Part shown: piece after piece, positions 44,982-54,905 of the stretch
How the letters are laid out: each line of letters begins with the position of its first letter
How positions within the stretch are numbered: position 1 is the stretch's first letter
Origin: Muribaculaceae bacterium
GTDB lineage: Bacteria > Bacteroidota > Bacteroidia > Bacteroidales > Muribaculaceae
DNA length: 64,000 bases
Assembly (NCBI GenBank): GCA_017621225.1
Contig: JAGATN010000009.1
Span: 51,897-115,896, forward strand
Reading direction: 5' to 3'
Notes under the pieces: generated by a model
What the model was told of the DNA's origin: nothing
Databases searched by the model: none
Seen by the model: the letters and a program-made list of their open reading frames with translations, nothing else
Program-made: the position numbers and the translations under genes

Positions 44982-46496
44982 ATGGTAATGAAAATTAGAA
45001 CTAAGGTATTGTCGCTTATTCCGGCAGTGTGCCTGGTGGCTTCAGTTGCTGTCGATGCTGATAAACTCGTGATATTACACACAAACGATACGCATAGCCA
45101 AATAGATTCGACCGACGACGGCCGTGGTGGCATATTGCGCCGAAAAGTGTTGATAGATAGCGTGAGAGCCGTCGAGCCCAACGTGATTCTCATTGATGCC
45201 GGCGATGTGGTGCAAGGTACGCTTTATTTTACGCTGTATGCCGGCGAGGTGGAGCGAAAAATGATGAATGAGCTTGGATACGACATCCAGATTTTGGGTA
45301 ATCATGAGTTCGACAACGGCATTGAGGCACTGGCCGACATGTATTCAAAAATGAATGCATCGAAACTGTCGACTAATTACGATTTTTCGGGAACGGCGCT
45401 TGACGGTTTGTTCAAGCCTTACGAAATACGTGAAATCGGCGGAAAGCGCATAGCTTTCATGGGCATAAACATCGACCCCGAAGGTATGATAGCGTCGAAA
45501 AACTGCGTTGGCGTTAAGTATCTCGACGGATTTAAGGCTGCCAACGCCACGGCATGGCACCTGAAACATAACGAAAAGGTGGATATGGTGGTGGCCATAA
45601 CGCACATCGGTTATGAGCATGATCCCGGACCGGGCGATGTAAGCCTCGTGCGCTCAAGCGAGGATATCGACCTCGTAATCGGCGGTCATAGCCACACGCT
45701 GATCGATCCGACTTCCGACCGCTCGCCCGAATGCCGCGTCGCGAATGCCGACGGCGACACGGTGTTGATAGCCCAGGCAGGGCGCAAAGGGCAGTATGTA
45801 GGCGAAATAACCATCGACCTCGATGACATGTCGATGAATTCAAGGGTGATACCCGTCAACGGTCGGTTCGACGGCTCGATCGATGGCGATGCAGCCGGAA
45901 TGCTCGAACAATACCGTCGCGGAGTCGATTCGTTGCAATCGATAAAGGTAGGCCACGCCAAGGTCGATTTCACCACGTCGACCCCCGGACTGCTCAATAT
46001 GATGTCGGACTTCGTTAAGGATGAAGGGAGCCGGCTGTTGGGCGAAAAGGTCGACATGGGCATAATAAACAAGGGCGGCATAAGGTGCGGCATGCCAAAG
46101 GGCGACATTAGCCGTGGATTGATAATGCAGATGTTGCCTTTCGACAACCGACTGGTGGTGCTCGAAATTAGCGGCAGCGATCTGTTGGCGGCCCTCGACG
46201 TCATGGCTTCGCGTGGCGGCGACGGCGTGAGCGAGGGCGTAGAGGCCCTTATCGACGGGCAAAGCCATAGATGCGTCTCGGCTACCATCGACGGCAAGGC
46301 CATCGACCCCGAAGCTACTTATAAAGTGGCGACGATCGACTATCTTGCCAATGGCGGCGACTATATGAAACCGCTTAAAAACGGCACTTTGCTGGCCAAG
46401 AGCAATAATGTGCTCTACGATGATTTGATAAAATATCTTTCGGGCAAGAAAAAAAGTATGAAGCCTGACAACACACAGCGAATGAAATTAAAGTAA
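44982..46496 (+). CDS. Bifunctional metallophosphatase / 5'-nucleotidase
   Basis: A secreted UshA-type enzyme of 504 residues that removes phosphate from nucleotides in the periplasm. A signal peptide (ends SVAVDA) is followed by the metallophosphatase domain with ILHTNDTHSQID, DAGDVVQGT, ILGNHEFDNG and GGHSHTL, the metal ligands of the family. The C-terminal nucleotidase domain follows (NKGGIRCGMPKGDISRG, MLPFDNRLVVLEISG, ATIDYLANGGD). ATG 44982 and 44988 are both possible starts. The stop TAA is directly followed by the ATG of the GH3 gene, so the two are coupled. A weak promoter (TTG 44931-44933, TATCTTCG 44954-44961) precedes it. Confidence 0.9.
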   Translation: MVMKIRTKVLSLIPAVCLVASVAVDADKLVILHTNDTHSQIDSTDDGRGGILRRKVLIDSVRAVEPNVILIDAGDVVQGTLYFTLYAGEVERKMMNELGYDIQILGNHEFDNGIEALADMYSKMNASKLSTNYDFSGTALDGLFKPYEIREIGGKRIAFMGINIDPEGMIASKNCVGVKYLDGFKAANATAWHLKHNEKVDMVVAITHIGYEHDPGPGDVSLVRSSEDIDLVIGGHSHTLIDPTSDRSPECRVANADGDTVLIAQAGRKGQYVGEITIDLDDMSMNSRVIPVNGRFDGSIDGDAAGMLEQYRRGVDSLQSIKVGHAKVDFTTSTPGLLNMMSDFVKDEGSRLLGEKVDMGIINKGGIRCGMPKGDISRGLIMQMLPFDNRLVVLEISGSDLLAALDVMASRGGDGVSEGVEALIDGQSHRCVSATIDGKAIDPEATYKVATIDYLANGGDYMKPLKNGTLLAKSNNVLYDDLIKYLSGKKKSMKPDNTQRMKLK

Positions 46497-49469
46497 ATGA
46501 ATCGTATATTTAAAATTCTGGTGGCCGTGACCATGGCTGCCGCGTCGGGATTTACGCTTCCCGCCGTGCAAAAAACAAACTTCGTGTTTCCACCCTCCGA
46601 CGAGCAGTTGCGATGGGTCGATTCGATAATGTCGCAATTGTCGTTGCGGCAGCGAGTGGCCCAACTGTTCGTGCCGAGGCTCGACATATTCGACAATGCC
46701 GCAGGCCGTGCTCAGTTGCGCAAAATGGTGGCCGACGAGGGCGTTGGCGGATCCCTGTTGGGAAAAGGTTCGATAAACGGGTATGCATCGCTGATAAACT
46801 TTGCGCAGAAGGAGGCTAAAATACCCCTTATGGTCACGCTCGATGGCGAGTGGGGGCTGTCGATGAGAGTCGAGGATTCGCCGCGATTCCCTTATAATAT
46901 GGGATTGGGTGCCATTCAGGACGAGCGCCTGCTTTACGATTATGGTCGGGAGGTGGCGCGCGAGTGCCGCGAAATGGGCATACACGTCGATTTCGCTCCC
47001 GTGCTCGACGTAAACTCCAATCCGGCCAACCCCGTGATCGGATATCGGTCGTTTGGCGAAGATCCCGCGCGCGTGGCTGCGCTCGGCACTGCTTATTCCA
47101 AAGGTCTTGAGTCGGGTGGCGTAATGGCGGTAGGCAAGCATTTCCCGGGTCACGGCGACACGTCGTCCGACTCGCACAAGGTGTTGCCTGTGGTCAACCA
47201 CAGCATGGAGCATCTTGAGGAGGTGGATCTGTTTCCGTTCAAGAAATTTATTGATGCGAAGTTGTCGGGCGTAATGGTGGGGCATCTTAACGTACCGGCC
47301 ATCGATGCGTCGGGAAAGCCCGCGTCGCTTTCGCACAAAATAACTACCGGGTTGCTCCGCGAAAAAATGGGCTTCGGTGGGATGATTTTTACCGATGCGT
47401 TGGCAATGAAAGGTGCCACCGGAAAGGAGAACAATTGCGTGGCGGCCCTAATGGCCGGAGCTGACGTGTTGTTGGCGTCGGCTGCTCCCTCTACCGACAT
47501 CGATGCCGTGGTTAACGCCGTGAAAAGTGGCAAGATAGATGAAAAAACTATCAATGAGCGGTGTCGTAAAATGTTGTCGACCAAATATTCGCTTGGTTTG
47601 GCCAACTACGTGCCGGTAAATTTTGACGGCCTTGCCGATCGCATTAACTCGGCTGAAGCTGATGCCGTTAACGACAAACTTGCGGCTGCTTCGATAACCG
47701 TGGTGCGTAATGAGAAATATGTGTTGCCGATTGGCAATCTCGGTCGTAACGACATATGTGTGGTAAGCATTGGCGCGCCGGTCGAAAATCTGTTTTCGGA
47801 ATATTGCGGAAAATATGCCAAAGTCGATTGCTTTTCGGTAACGTCGGCGGGCATTTCGCAGGCCACGCTGGCTAAAGTGCGCAAGGCCGACGTGCTTATA
47901 ATAGGAGTGTTTTCTGATGCTCAATGGGCGCGCGACGCGTTTGCCAAGCTTGCAGGAGATTCGGCGCACGAGGTCGTGCCGGTGTTTTTCATGAATCCGT
48001 ATAAGATGGGCAAATTCAGTGCTTCACTAAGTGCGTTGCCCGCATTGGTTGCCGCCTACGACGATACCCCGGCATTGCGTCGTAATGCCGCGCAGGCACT
48101 GTTTGGCGGCATAAAGGTAGATGGCCGATTCCCGGTAAACGTAACCGGCGTTGCCGCTAAGGGCGCGGGCATAACCATCGAGAAAACGCGTCTCGGATTC
48201 GCGCGCCCGTCGAATATGGGATTTGACGATTCGTTATATGCCAGAGTCGACTCGGTGGTCAAGGAGGCGATCGCGGCCAAGGCGTTCCCCGGATGCCAGG
48301 TGCTTGTGGCCAAAGATGGCGAAGTGGTGATGAATGCCTCATTCGGCAAGGCCGATTATTCGGAAGCCTCGCCGGCCGTCACTGACGATATGATATATGA
48401 CGTGGCGTCGATGTCGAAGGCCACGGCTACGCTGTCGGGCCTTATGAAGGCTTACGACGAGGGTCTGTTTTCGATCGATGACAAGGTGTCGAAACATATC
48501 CCCGACTTGAATGGAACCGATAAGGAATCCATAACCGTTAAGCAACTGCTCGTCCATGAATCGGGAATGCCTGCCACGCTTCCGATGTACAAGATAATGA
48601 TTGATGAAAAATCGTATGAGCAACCGTTGACCAAGCGAACCCCGGGTGGCGCATATACGCTTAAAATAGATAAAAACATGTATGGCAACCGTAACGCGAA
48701 GTTGCGCGCCGACATTGCTTCGCCAAAGGCCGACGGGGCGTTTGACGTCGAAGCCGCCAAAGGCATCTATGTGGGAACGGTGACATACGACTCGATAATG
48801 CATCGCATATACGATGTGCCGCTTTCGTCCTCGAAGCGTTACAGATACAGCTGCCTGAATTTCTGCCTGCTGATGAACATGGTTGAAAATCTTACCGACG
48901 TTTCGTTCGACCAGTGGGTCGATACCGAAGTGTTCGGTCCGTTGGGCGCCAATCATACCGGTTATCGCCCTACCACGTTTTATACTCTCGACAAGATAGC
49001 TCCCACCGAAACCGACGAGTTTCTGCGTAAACAGTCGATAAAGGGATATGTACATGATGAGATTGCCGCTTTTTCGGGCGGCGTGCAGGGAAATGCCGGC
49101 CTGTTTTCAAATGCGCTCGACATAGCCAAGCTATGCCAGATGTGGCTCAACGGCGGCAAATATGGCGGAGTGGAGATAATGAAGCATGGTACGGTGGATA
49201 AGTTTCTGAACACTCATAGTTCGTCGGGCGACAGGGGCCTTGGTTTTGATATGGCGCGACGATACGACAATATGGTCGAGGCCGGGGCATCGGAGCGCAC
49301 ATTCGGGCATACCGGATTTACCGGAACATGCTTTTGGATTGATCCGACGTGCAATCTCATATACGTATTTCTCAGCAACAGGGTGTGTCCGTCGCGCAAC
49401 AACGCCGCGTTCACTCAGCTGAGTCCGCGCACTGCCGTATTGGCTGAAATATACAGGTCAATGAAGTGA
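46497..49469 (+). CDS. GH3 (NagZ-like) and serine beta-lactamase-family fusion
   Basis: A 990-residue secreted two-domain protein (signal peptide ends FTLPA). Residues about 35-390 are GH3: KHFPGHGDTSSDSH holds the NagZ-type Asp225-His227 dyad and IFTDALAMKGA the nucleophile Asp300. A GH3 C-terminal domain (about 400-570) follows. Residues about 600-985 are a class C beta-lactamase/esterase fold with SxxK in DVASMSKAT (Ser638, Lys641) and a GHTGFTG turn. The usual YxN motif appears as YSC, so this site is not canonical. The GH3 half suggests cleavage of N-acetylglucosaminyl-muramyl or another beta-N-acetylhexosaminide; the second half may act on peptides or esters. It has no gap from the nucleotidase gene. 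Confidence 0.85.
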   Translation: MNRIFKILVAVTMAAASGFTLPAVQKTNFVFPPSDEQLRWVDSIMSQLSLRQRVAQLFVPRLDIFDNAAGRAQLRKMVADEGVGGSLLGKGSINGYASLINFAQKEAKIPLMVTLDGEWGLSMRVEDSPRFPYNMGLGAIQDERLLYDYGREVARECREMGIHVDFAPVLDVNSNPANPVIGYRSFGEDPARVAALGTAYSKGLESGGVMAVGKHFPGHGDTSSDSHKVLPVVNHSMEHLEEVDLFPFKKFIDAKLSGVMVGHLNVPAIDASGKPASLSHKITTGLLREKMGFGGMIFTDALAMKGATGKENNCVAALMAGADVLLASAAPSTDIDAVVNAVKSGKIDEKTINERCRKMLSTKYSLGLANYVPVNFDGLADRINSAEADAVNDKLAAASITVVRNEKYVLPIGNLGRNDICVVSIGAPVENLFSEYCGKYAKVDCFSVTSAGISQATLAKVRKADVLIIGVFSDAQWARDAFAKLAGDSAHEVVPVFFMNPYKMGKFSASLSALPALVAAYDDTPALRRNAAQALFGGIKVDGRFPVNVTGVAAKGAGITIEKTRLGFARPSNMGFDDSLYARVDSVVKEAIAAKAFPGCQVLVAKDGEVVMNASFGKADYSEASPAVTDDMIYDVASMSKATATLSGLMKAYDEGLFSIDDKVSKHIPDLNGTDKESITVKQLLVHESGMPATLPMYKIMIDEKSYEQPLTKRTPGGAYTLKIDKNMYGNRNAKLRADIASPKADGAFDVEAAKGIYVGTVTYDSIMHRIYDVPLSSSKRYRYSCLNFCLLMNMVENLTDVSFDQWVDTEVFGPLGANHTGYRPTTFYTLDKIAPTETDEFLRKQSIKGYVHDEIAAFSGGVQGNAGLFSNALDIAKLCQMWLNGGKYGGVEIMKHGTVDKFLNTHSSSGDRGLGFDMARRYDNMVEAGASERTFGHTGFTGTCFWIDPTCNLIYVFLSNRVCPSRNNAAFTQLSPRTAVLAEIYRSMK

Positions 49470-49532
49470 AAGCTATGGCCATAATTAGAAAAAAACTGCC
49501 TGCACGGCTCATTCGTATTGCAAAAAAATCAC

Positions 49533-49540
49533 TACTTTTG
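49533..49540 (+). promoter_or_regulatory. -7 promoter element TACTTTTG of parC
   Basis: Matches TAnnTTTG, 21 bp before the start codon; no well-spaced TTTG was found upstream. Confidence 0.45.
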
Positions 49541-49561
49541 TAGAAACCCCAAAATATAAGC

Positions 49562-52240
49562 ATGAGCGACGATTATACTCCGGACGAAATAGAAGAAGAT
49601 GATGAAGCGGCCACCGAGGGCGGATTTTCATCAATGTTGGTCGACACTAACGACGACGTGATAAGGCACCAGTTGCGAGGCATGTTCCAGAGCTGGTATC
49701 TTGACTATGCGTCATATACCATATTGGATCGTGCCATACCGCACATTGATGACGGCCTGAAGCCAGTGCAGCGTAGAATATTGCATTCGATGAAAACGCT
49801 CGACGACGGCAGGTTTACGAAGGTGGCAAACATAGTGGGCAACACGATGCAGTATCATCCTCATGGCGATGCTTCGATATACGGAGCATTGGTGCAGCTC
49901 GGACAGAAAGATTTGCTCGTGGAGACGCAGGGTAACTGGGGCAACATACTCACGGGTGCCTCGGCGGCTGCCGGACGTTACATCGAAGCCCGATTGTCGC
50001 AGTTTGCGCTCGATACGATGTACAATCCCAAGGTCACCAACTGGACCATGAGCTACGACGGCAGGGCGAAAGAACCGGTAACGCTTCCGGCCAAATTCCC
50101 GTTGCTGCTGTCGCAGGGAGTAGGGGGCATTGCCGCCGGATTGTCATCGCTCATCCTGCCGCACAATTTCAACGAAATACTTGATGCCGCCATATCATAT
50201 CTTAAAGACGAATCGTTTACGCTTTATCCCGATTTCGTGACCGGCGGTTTCATTGACGTGTCGAGATATAACGACGGCGCTCGAGGCGGCAAGGTGCGCA
50301 TAAGGGCCAAGATTGAAAAGATAGACAATAAGACGCTTGCCATCACAGAGATTCCGTATGGCATGACCACCGGGTCGCTCATCGATTCGATATTGAAGGC
50401 GTTCGAAAAGGGGAAGATAAAGATCAAAAAAGTCGACGACAATACGGCTGAGACGGCTCTGATACTCGTGCACTTGCAGCCGGGTACGTCGAGCGACAAG
50501 ACCATCGATGCCCTGTATGCCTTTACCGATTGCGAGGTGTCGATATCGCCCAACTGCTGCGTGATATACGACGACAAGCCGCATTTCATAAGCGTGAGCG
50601 ACGTGTTGAGACGTAGCGTCGATTCGACGCGAGGCATACTGAAGGCCGAGCTGGAGATAAAGAAAAACGAAACGCTCGAACTGCTCCACTTCGCATCGCT
50701 TGAACGAATATTCATCGAAGAACGGATCTACAAGGATAAGGAGTACGAAACGAGCCATAGCCAAGAGGAAGCATTTGCCCACATCCGTAAGCGTCTTGAG
50801 CCGTGGTTGCCCAAGTTGGTGCGTGAAGTGACCGACAATGACCTCATGAGGCTTGAAGAAATTCCGATGAAGCGAATACATCGTTATAATGCGGAAAAGG
50901 CTGAGGAGAAAATAGCCGCTTACAACGATGAGATAAAGGAACTGCAAGACCATATCGACCACCTTACGGAATACACCATCGAATGGTATCGCCGGCTTAA
51001 GGAGAAGTATGGCGAAGCATATCCGCGACACACCTTGATACGCAGTTTCGACAACATAGAGGCTGCTACGGTGGCCGAGGCCAACGAAAAACTTTACATC
51101 AATCGCGAAGAAGGTTTCATTGGCACGGCTCTGAAAAAAGACAAGTATCTGTTTACCTGCTCGTCGCTCGACGATATAATATTGTTTTATAAGGATGGCA
51201 GATACAAGGTGGTCAAGGTGCAGGAAAAGATGTTTGTCGGAAAGAATCTGATACATGTAAATGTGTTCAAGCGAAACGACTTGCGTACCATATACAACGT
51301 CATATATCAGAATGGCAAGGATGGCATCTACTTTATGAAGCGATTTAGCGTAACCGGTGTTACTCGCGATCGTGAATATGACATAACGCAGGGCTTGAAG
51401 GGCTCTAAGATAGTGTGGTTCAGCGCCAATTCGAATGGCGAGGCCGAAGTGGTGAAAGTGACCCTTAAACCCAAGCCTCGTTTGAAAACGTTGCAGTTTG
51501 ACGTTGATTTCAGCGAACTTGCCATAAAGGGCAAGTCGGCCCAGGGAAACATAGTGACAAAGAACGAGGTGCACAGTTTCGCCTTGAAAAGCAAGGGTCG
51601 CTCTACGCTGGGTGGCCGTCAGGTATGGTTCGATGCCGACGTGCTGCGCTTGAATTACGATGGCCGTGGCGAATATTTAGGCGAATTCGGTCCCGACGAT
51701 TTGGTGCTCGTGATACAGAATGACGGTGAGTATTACACCACGTCGTTTGATGCGGCCAATCATTACGATGATAATATATATCGCATTGAGCGCTTGCGCA
51801 AGAAGCATGTGTGGACGGCGGTGCTCAACGATGCCGACCAGGGTTATCCCTACATAAAGCGATTTGTGTTTGAGCCTACTTCGAAGCGTCAGCGATTCAT
51901 AGGCGAGAACGAAAAGTCGTCGCTCATTGCATTGTCGGATGCTCCGGGAGCGCGATTTGAGATAACTTTTGGCGGAGGCGACTCGTTCAGAGGTTCGATG
52001 GTGGTTGACGCCGCATCCTACATCGGAGTCAAATCATACAAGGCCAAAGGCAAGCGCCTGACCACTTACACCGTTGAGCGTATTGAGGAGATAGAACCGG
52101 CAGCGGTGCCTTATGAGGAGGATTCGTCCTCGTCTGACGAGGTAATCATTGCCGACGAAGATTTGATGGCCGATGGCGTTGAGGAACGTTCGGACGATGA
52201 GGTTCGCGATGAGATAACCGGTCAGCAACGAATATTCTAA
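49562..52240 (+). CDS. parC: DNA topoisomerase IV subunit A
   Basis: Type IIA topoisomerase subunit of 892 residues that breaks and rejoins DNA with ParE to decatenate chromosomes. The catalytic tyrosine is Tyr140 in AGRYIEARL; the QRRILHSM and VGNTMQYHPHGDASIYGALV stretches form the DNA-gate helix. The C-terminal half carries a beta-pinwheel domain with repeats such as IYQNGKDGIYFMKRF. Both ends are acidic, with an Asp/Glu-Ser-rich tail (EEDSSSSDEVIIADED). An N-terminal acidic stretch (DDYTPDEIEEDDEA) is typical of Bacteroidota. The DUF3316 gene follows directly after the stop. Confidence 0.94.
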   Translation: MSDDYTPDEIEEDDEAATEGGFSSMLVDTNDDVIRHQLRGMFQSWYLDYASYTILDRAIPHIDDGLKPVQRRILHSMKTLDDGRFTKVANIVGNTMQYHPHGDASIYGALVQLGQKDLLVETQGNWGNILTGASAAAGRYIEARLSQFALDTMYNPKVTNWTMSYDGRAKEPVTLPAKFPLLLSQGVGGIAAGLSSLILPHNFNEILDAAISYLKDESFTLYPDFVTGGFIDVSRYNDGARGGKVRIRAKIEKIDNKTLAITEIPYGMTTGSLIDSILKAFEKGKIKIKKVDDNTAETALILVHLQPGTSSDKTIDALYAFTDCEVSISPNCCVIYDDKPHFISVSDVLRRSVDSTRGILKAELEIKKNETLELLHFASLERIFIEERIYKDKEYETSHSQEEAFAHIRKRLEPWLPKLVREVTDNDLMRLEEIPMKRIHRYNAEKAEEKIAAYNDEIKELQDHIDHLTEYTIEWYRRLKEKYGEAYPRHTLIRSFDNIEAATVAEANEKLYINREEGFIGTALKKDKYLFTCSSLDDIILFYKDGRYKVVKVQEKMFVGKNLIHVNVFKRNDLRTIYNVIYQNGKDGIYFMKRFSVTGVTRDREYDITQGLKGSKIVWFSANSNGEAEVVKVTLKPKPRLKTLQFDVDFSELAIKGKSAQGNIVTKNEVHSFALKSKGRSTLGGRQVWFDADVLRLNYDGRGEYLGEFGPDDLVLVIQNDGEYYTTSFDAANHYDDNIYRIERLRKKHVWTAVLNDADQGYPYIKRFVFEPTSKRQRFIGENEKSSLIALSDAPGARFEITFGGGDSFRGSMVVDAASYIGVKSYKAKGKRLTTYTVERIEEIEPAAVPYEEDSSSSDEVIIADEDLMADGVEERSDDEVRDEITGQQRIF

Positions 52241-53110
52241 ATGATTATGATGCGTCGTGCTTTGTCGATAATCATGGCAATGGCCATGTGTTTGGGCGCG
52301 GGAGCTGCCGATGGATCGGCCTCTGGTTCATCTGAAGTGGTGCGCCCCGTTATGTCGGCTTATATGCTGCGTATGGGTTCGTCGCATCTCACCGATACGT
52401 ACCTTACTCCGTTGAAATATTCGGGTTGGTCCATGGGCTTTGGCTATGAACGCATGCAGGCAATGAAGTTCGATCCCGTTCGATGGGTCATGCAGATGCG
52501 AGCAGGCATCGATGTCGACAGGACGCATAATCCTTCGGGCAATGCCGTGATGTGGTATTGGGGTGCCGACTTTTCATGGAGTATGATGAGGCGGTGGCGC
52601 ATGACCGAGGGTTTGACCGTGGGCGGCGGTGGCATGGCTTCGGCCGATCTGGGGTGCATATACGCTCCTCGCAACGGCAACAATCCGGCGTCGGCAAAAG
52701 CTTCGGTGACGGTGGGCGTTACGGGATATGCCGCGTGGACAGGCAAGGTGGGACTCGTTTCGATGACGTTGCGCTATCAGCCGTCGATTCCTGTGTTGGG
52801 CGCTTTCTTCGCGCCCGATTACGGTGAGCTCTATTATGAGATATATCTCGGCAATTATTCCGGACTGGCCCATTGCGCCTGGTGGAAAAATTATTTCAAT
52901 ATGAAAAATCTGCTTACGGCCGATATCCATTTCGGCGCTACGTCGTTGCGCCTCGGATATTTGGGCAACATATTGTCGACAAAGGTAAATGACGTTACGT
53001 CAAATTTGTTTACTCACAGCTTCATAATAGGTGTGTCGGGTGAATGGTTGTCGATAAACCGTCGGCACGGTTTGAGTAACGATGCCCGAATAATATCAGC
53101 CATTTATTGA
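52241..53110 (+). CDS. DUF3316-family outer-membrane or periplasmic protein
   Basis: A 289-residue protein with a signal peptide (ends MCLGAGAA) and a strongly aromatic, beta-rich body (SAYMLRMGSSHLTDTYLTPL, GWSMGFGYERMQAM, LRYQPSIPVLGAFFAP, GELYYEIYLGN). It fits DUF3316, a Bacteroidota family probably forming a small outer-membrane barrel; no function is known. It starts at the base after the parC stop and is 2 bp before the S41 peptidase gene, so the three form one unit. Confidence 0.75.
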   Translation: MIMMRRALSIIMAMAMCLGAGAADGSASGSSEVVRPVMSAYMLRMGSSHLTDTYLTPLKYSGWSMGFGYERMQAMKFDPVRWVMQMRAGIDVDRTHNPSGNAVMWYWGADFSWSMMRRWRMTEGLTVGGGGMASADLGCIYAPRNGNNPASAKASVTVGVTGYAAWTGKVGLVSMTLRYQPSIPVLGAFFAPDYGELYYEIYLGNYSGLAHCAWWKNYFNMKNLLTADIHFGATSLRLGYLGNILSTKVNDVTSNLFTHSFIIGVSGEWLSINRRHGLSNDARIISAIY

Positions 53111-53112
53111 TT

Positions 53113-54132
53113 ATGAGAAAGATACTTGCCATTTTTGTGCTACTGTCGGTGCTTTCGTCTTGTCATGGAGTAGATGAATATTCCAACGACGTGAAGGGTA
53201 ACTTCGAATGCCTGTGGGATATCCTCGACCGTCATTATTGCTTCTTTGCCGAAAAAAATGTCGATTGGGAAGCCGTGCGTCAGAAATATGCCGCAAAAAT
53301 CAATGACGGGATGACCCGCGAAGAACTCTTTAACGTATGCTCGGCCATGCTTGAGGAGTTGCGCGACGGCCATACCAACCTGTCGGCTCCGTTTGCCACG
53401 TCGTATTATCGAAAATGGTGGAGCGACTATCCGCAAAATTACGACGCAAGGCTCATAGAGCAGTATTATTTCAACTTCAATTATCGTTCGTTGGGAGCGT
53501 TTACATATGGCATATTGCCTGAAAACATAGGCTACATACATTATTCCACTTTTGCGGTGGGGCTCGGAGAGGGAAACATCGACTACATTCTCAATTATTT
53601 TAATCTCGCGCAGGCTCTGATTATCGACGTAAGAGATAACGGAGGCGGCGATCTGACCAATGTCGACGACCTTGTGTGCCGATTCGTGAAGGAGCGCACC
53701 CTTATGGGATACATAATACATAAGACCGGTCCGGGGCACGATGATTTTTCCGAACCGTTTGCTTATTATTGCGACCCCATAGGCGGCGGACATTTCGCCT
53801 GGCGAAAGCCGGTGGTGGTGATAACGAACCGAAGCACGTATAGCGCGGCAAATAATTTCGTGTCGATAATGAAGCTGTTACCCGGCGTTACCATAGTGGG
53901 CGCTACCACCGGGGGAGGCAGCGGAATGCCTTACAGCTCGGAGTTGCCGATAGGGTGGGGCGTAAGGTTTTCGGCATGCCCCATTCTCGATGCCAATGGC
54001 AACCCCACGGAGTTTGGCGTGGAGCCAACTCCCGGTTGTGAGGTCGACATGGATCCGATGGATGCTTTGAACGGTCACGATACCATTCTTGACTTTGCCA
54101 TAAACCTTATCGTTGGGATGAACGAGGTTTAA
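53113..54132 (+). CDS. S41-family peptidase lipoprotein
   Basis: A lipoprotein (MRKILAIFVLLSVLSSC) of 339 residues; the ATG at 53113 is preferred over an in-frame TTG at 53107 that overlaps the previous stop. The N-terminal helical part (YCFFAEKNVDWEAVRQKY, LEELRDGHTNLSAP) and the protease core (ALIIDVRDNGGGDLTNVDDLV, NRSTYSAANNFVS) match C-terminal-processing/tricorn-type S41 peptidases. The catalytic Ser lies in STYSAAN. No PDZ domain is obvious between them. The stop is 2 bp from the convergent trpA stop. Confidence 0.87.
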   Translation: MRKILAIFVLLSVLSSCHGVDEYSNDVKGNFECLWDILDRHYCFFAEKNVDWEAVRQKYAAKINDGMTREELFNVCSAMLEELRDGHTNLSAPFATSYYRKWWSDYPQNYDARLIEQYYFNFNYRSLGAFTYGILPENIGYIHYSTFAVGLGEGNIDYILNYFNLAQALIIDVRDNGGGDLTNVDDLVCRFVKERTLMGYIIHKTGPGHDDFSEPFAYYCDPIGGGHFAWRKPVVVITNRSTYSAANNFVSIMKLLPGVTIVGATTGGGSGMPYSSELPIGWGVRFSACPILDANGNPTEFGVEPTPGCEVDMDPMDALNGHDTILDFAINLIVGMNEV

Positions 54133-54134
54133 CG

Positions 54135-54905
54135 TTAACGTATGGCCGTAAGTCGTTTTACGGCATCGGCTATCGTTGGTTCGCTGTTGAGGCACTTTAT
54201 GAAATAAGAGCCTATGATTGCCCCCGATGAATGGCGGCAAGCATCGGTGAATGTGGCGTTGTTCGATATGCCGAAGCCTATCAGTCGACGATTTTTTAAG
54301 TTCAGTTTGTCGATTCGGTTGAAATAATCATACTGCTCGTCCGTGAAGCTGTCGCGTGTTCCGGTTGTGGCTGCCGCTGATACCATATAGATGAATCCGG
54401 AGCAATTTTCGTCGATCAGACGTATGCGCTCGTCGGACGTTTCGGGCGTTATGAGCATTATGACCGGTATCTGATACGTGTCGCACAAGGGTTTGACGGT
54501 TTCAATGTATTCTTTGAACGGCAGATCGGGTATGATGAGAGCGTCGATGCCGATGCGTTTGCACTCTTTGAACAGATTTTCAAGTCCATACTGCATGAAC
54601 GGGTTGAGGTAGCCCATGAGTATCAGCGGAATGTCGCTCGAAACATTGCGGGCCTCGGCTGTCTGGTCAAGCAGTCGTTGCAGGGTCATACCGTTGCGTA
54701 GGGCCACTGTGCTGCTTTCCTGTATTACCGGGCCGTCGGCCATCGGATCGGAAAAGGGCACACCTATTTCTATCATGTCGACGCCTCCGGCATCGAGGGC
54801 GTTTATTATCTCGGCTGTGGAGTCGAGGGTGGGATATCCGGCAGTGAAATATACCGATAACAGATTATTTTGTTTTTTCCCAAAAAGGCGTTGTAGACGG
54901 TTCAT
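54135..54905 (-). CDS. trpA: Tryptophan synthase alpha chain
   Basis: Cleaves indole-3-glycerol phosphate to indole, passed to TrpB. 256 residues; catalytic Glu46 and Asp57 lie in MIEIGVPFSDPMADGPVIQ. Phosphate-binding loops GFGISNNATF and SGAIIGSYFIK are present. It is the last gene of the operon, and its start overlaps the trpF end by 41 bp in another frame. Confidence 0.96.
   Translation of the reverse strand: MNRLQRLFGKKQNNLLSVYFTAGYPTLDSTAEIINALDAGGVDMIEIGVPFSDPMADGPVIQESSTVALRNGMTLQRLLDQTAEARNVSSDIPLILMGYLNPFMQYGLENLFKECKRIGIDALIIPDLPFKEYIETVKPLCDTYQIPVIMLITPETSDERIRLIDENCSGFIYMVSAAATTGTRDSFTDEQYDYFNRIDKLNLKNRRLIGFGISNNATFTDACRHSSGAIIGSYFIKCLNSEPTIADAVKRLTAIR

Noticed and set aside
44885-45193. 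102-codon minus-strand frame over the 5'-nucleotidase start
   Set aside because: It overlaps a clear signal peptide and metal-binding motif on the other strand and has no family signal.
50195-51574. 459-codon antisense frame across parC
   Set aside because: ParC motifs occupy the sense strand; the other frame is low in plausible domains.
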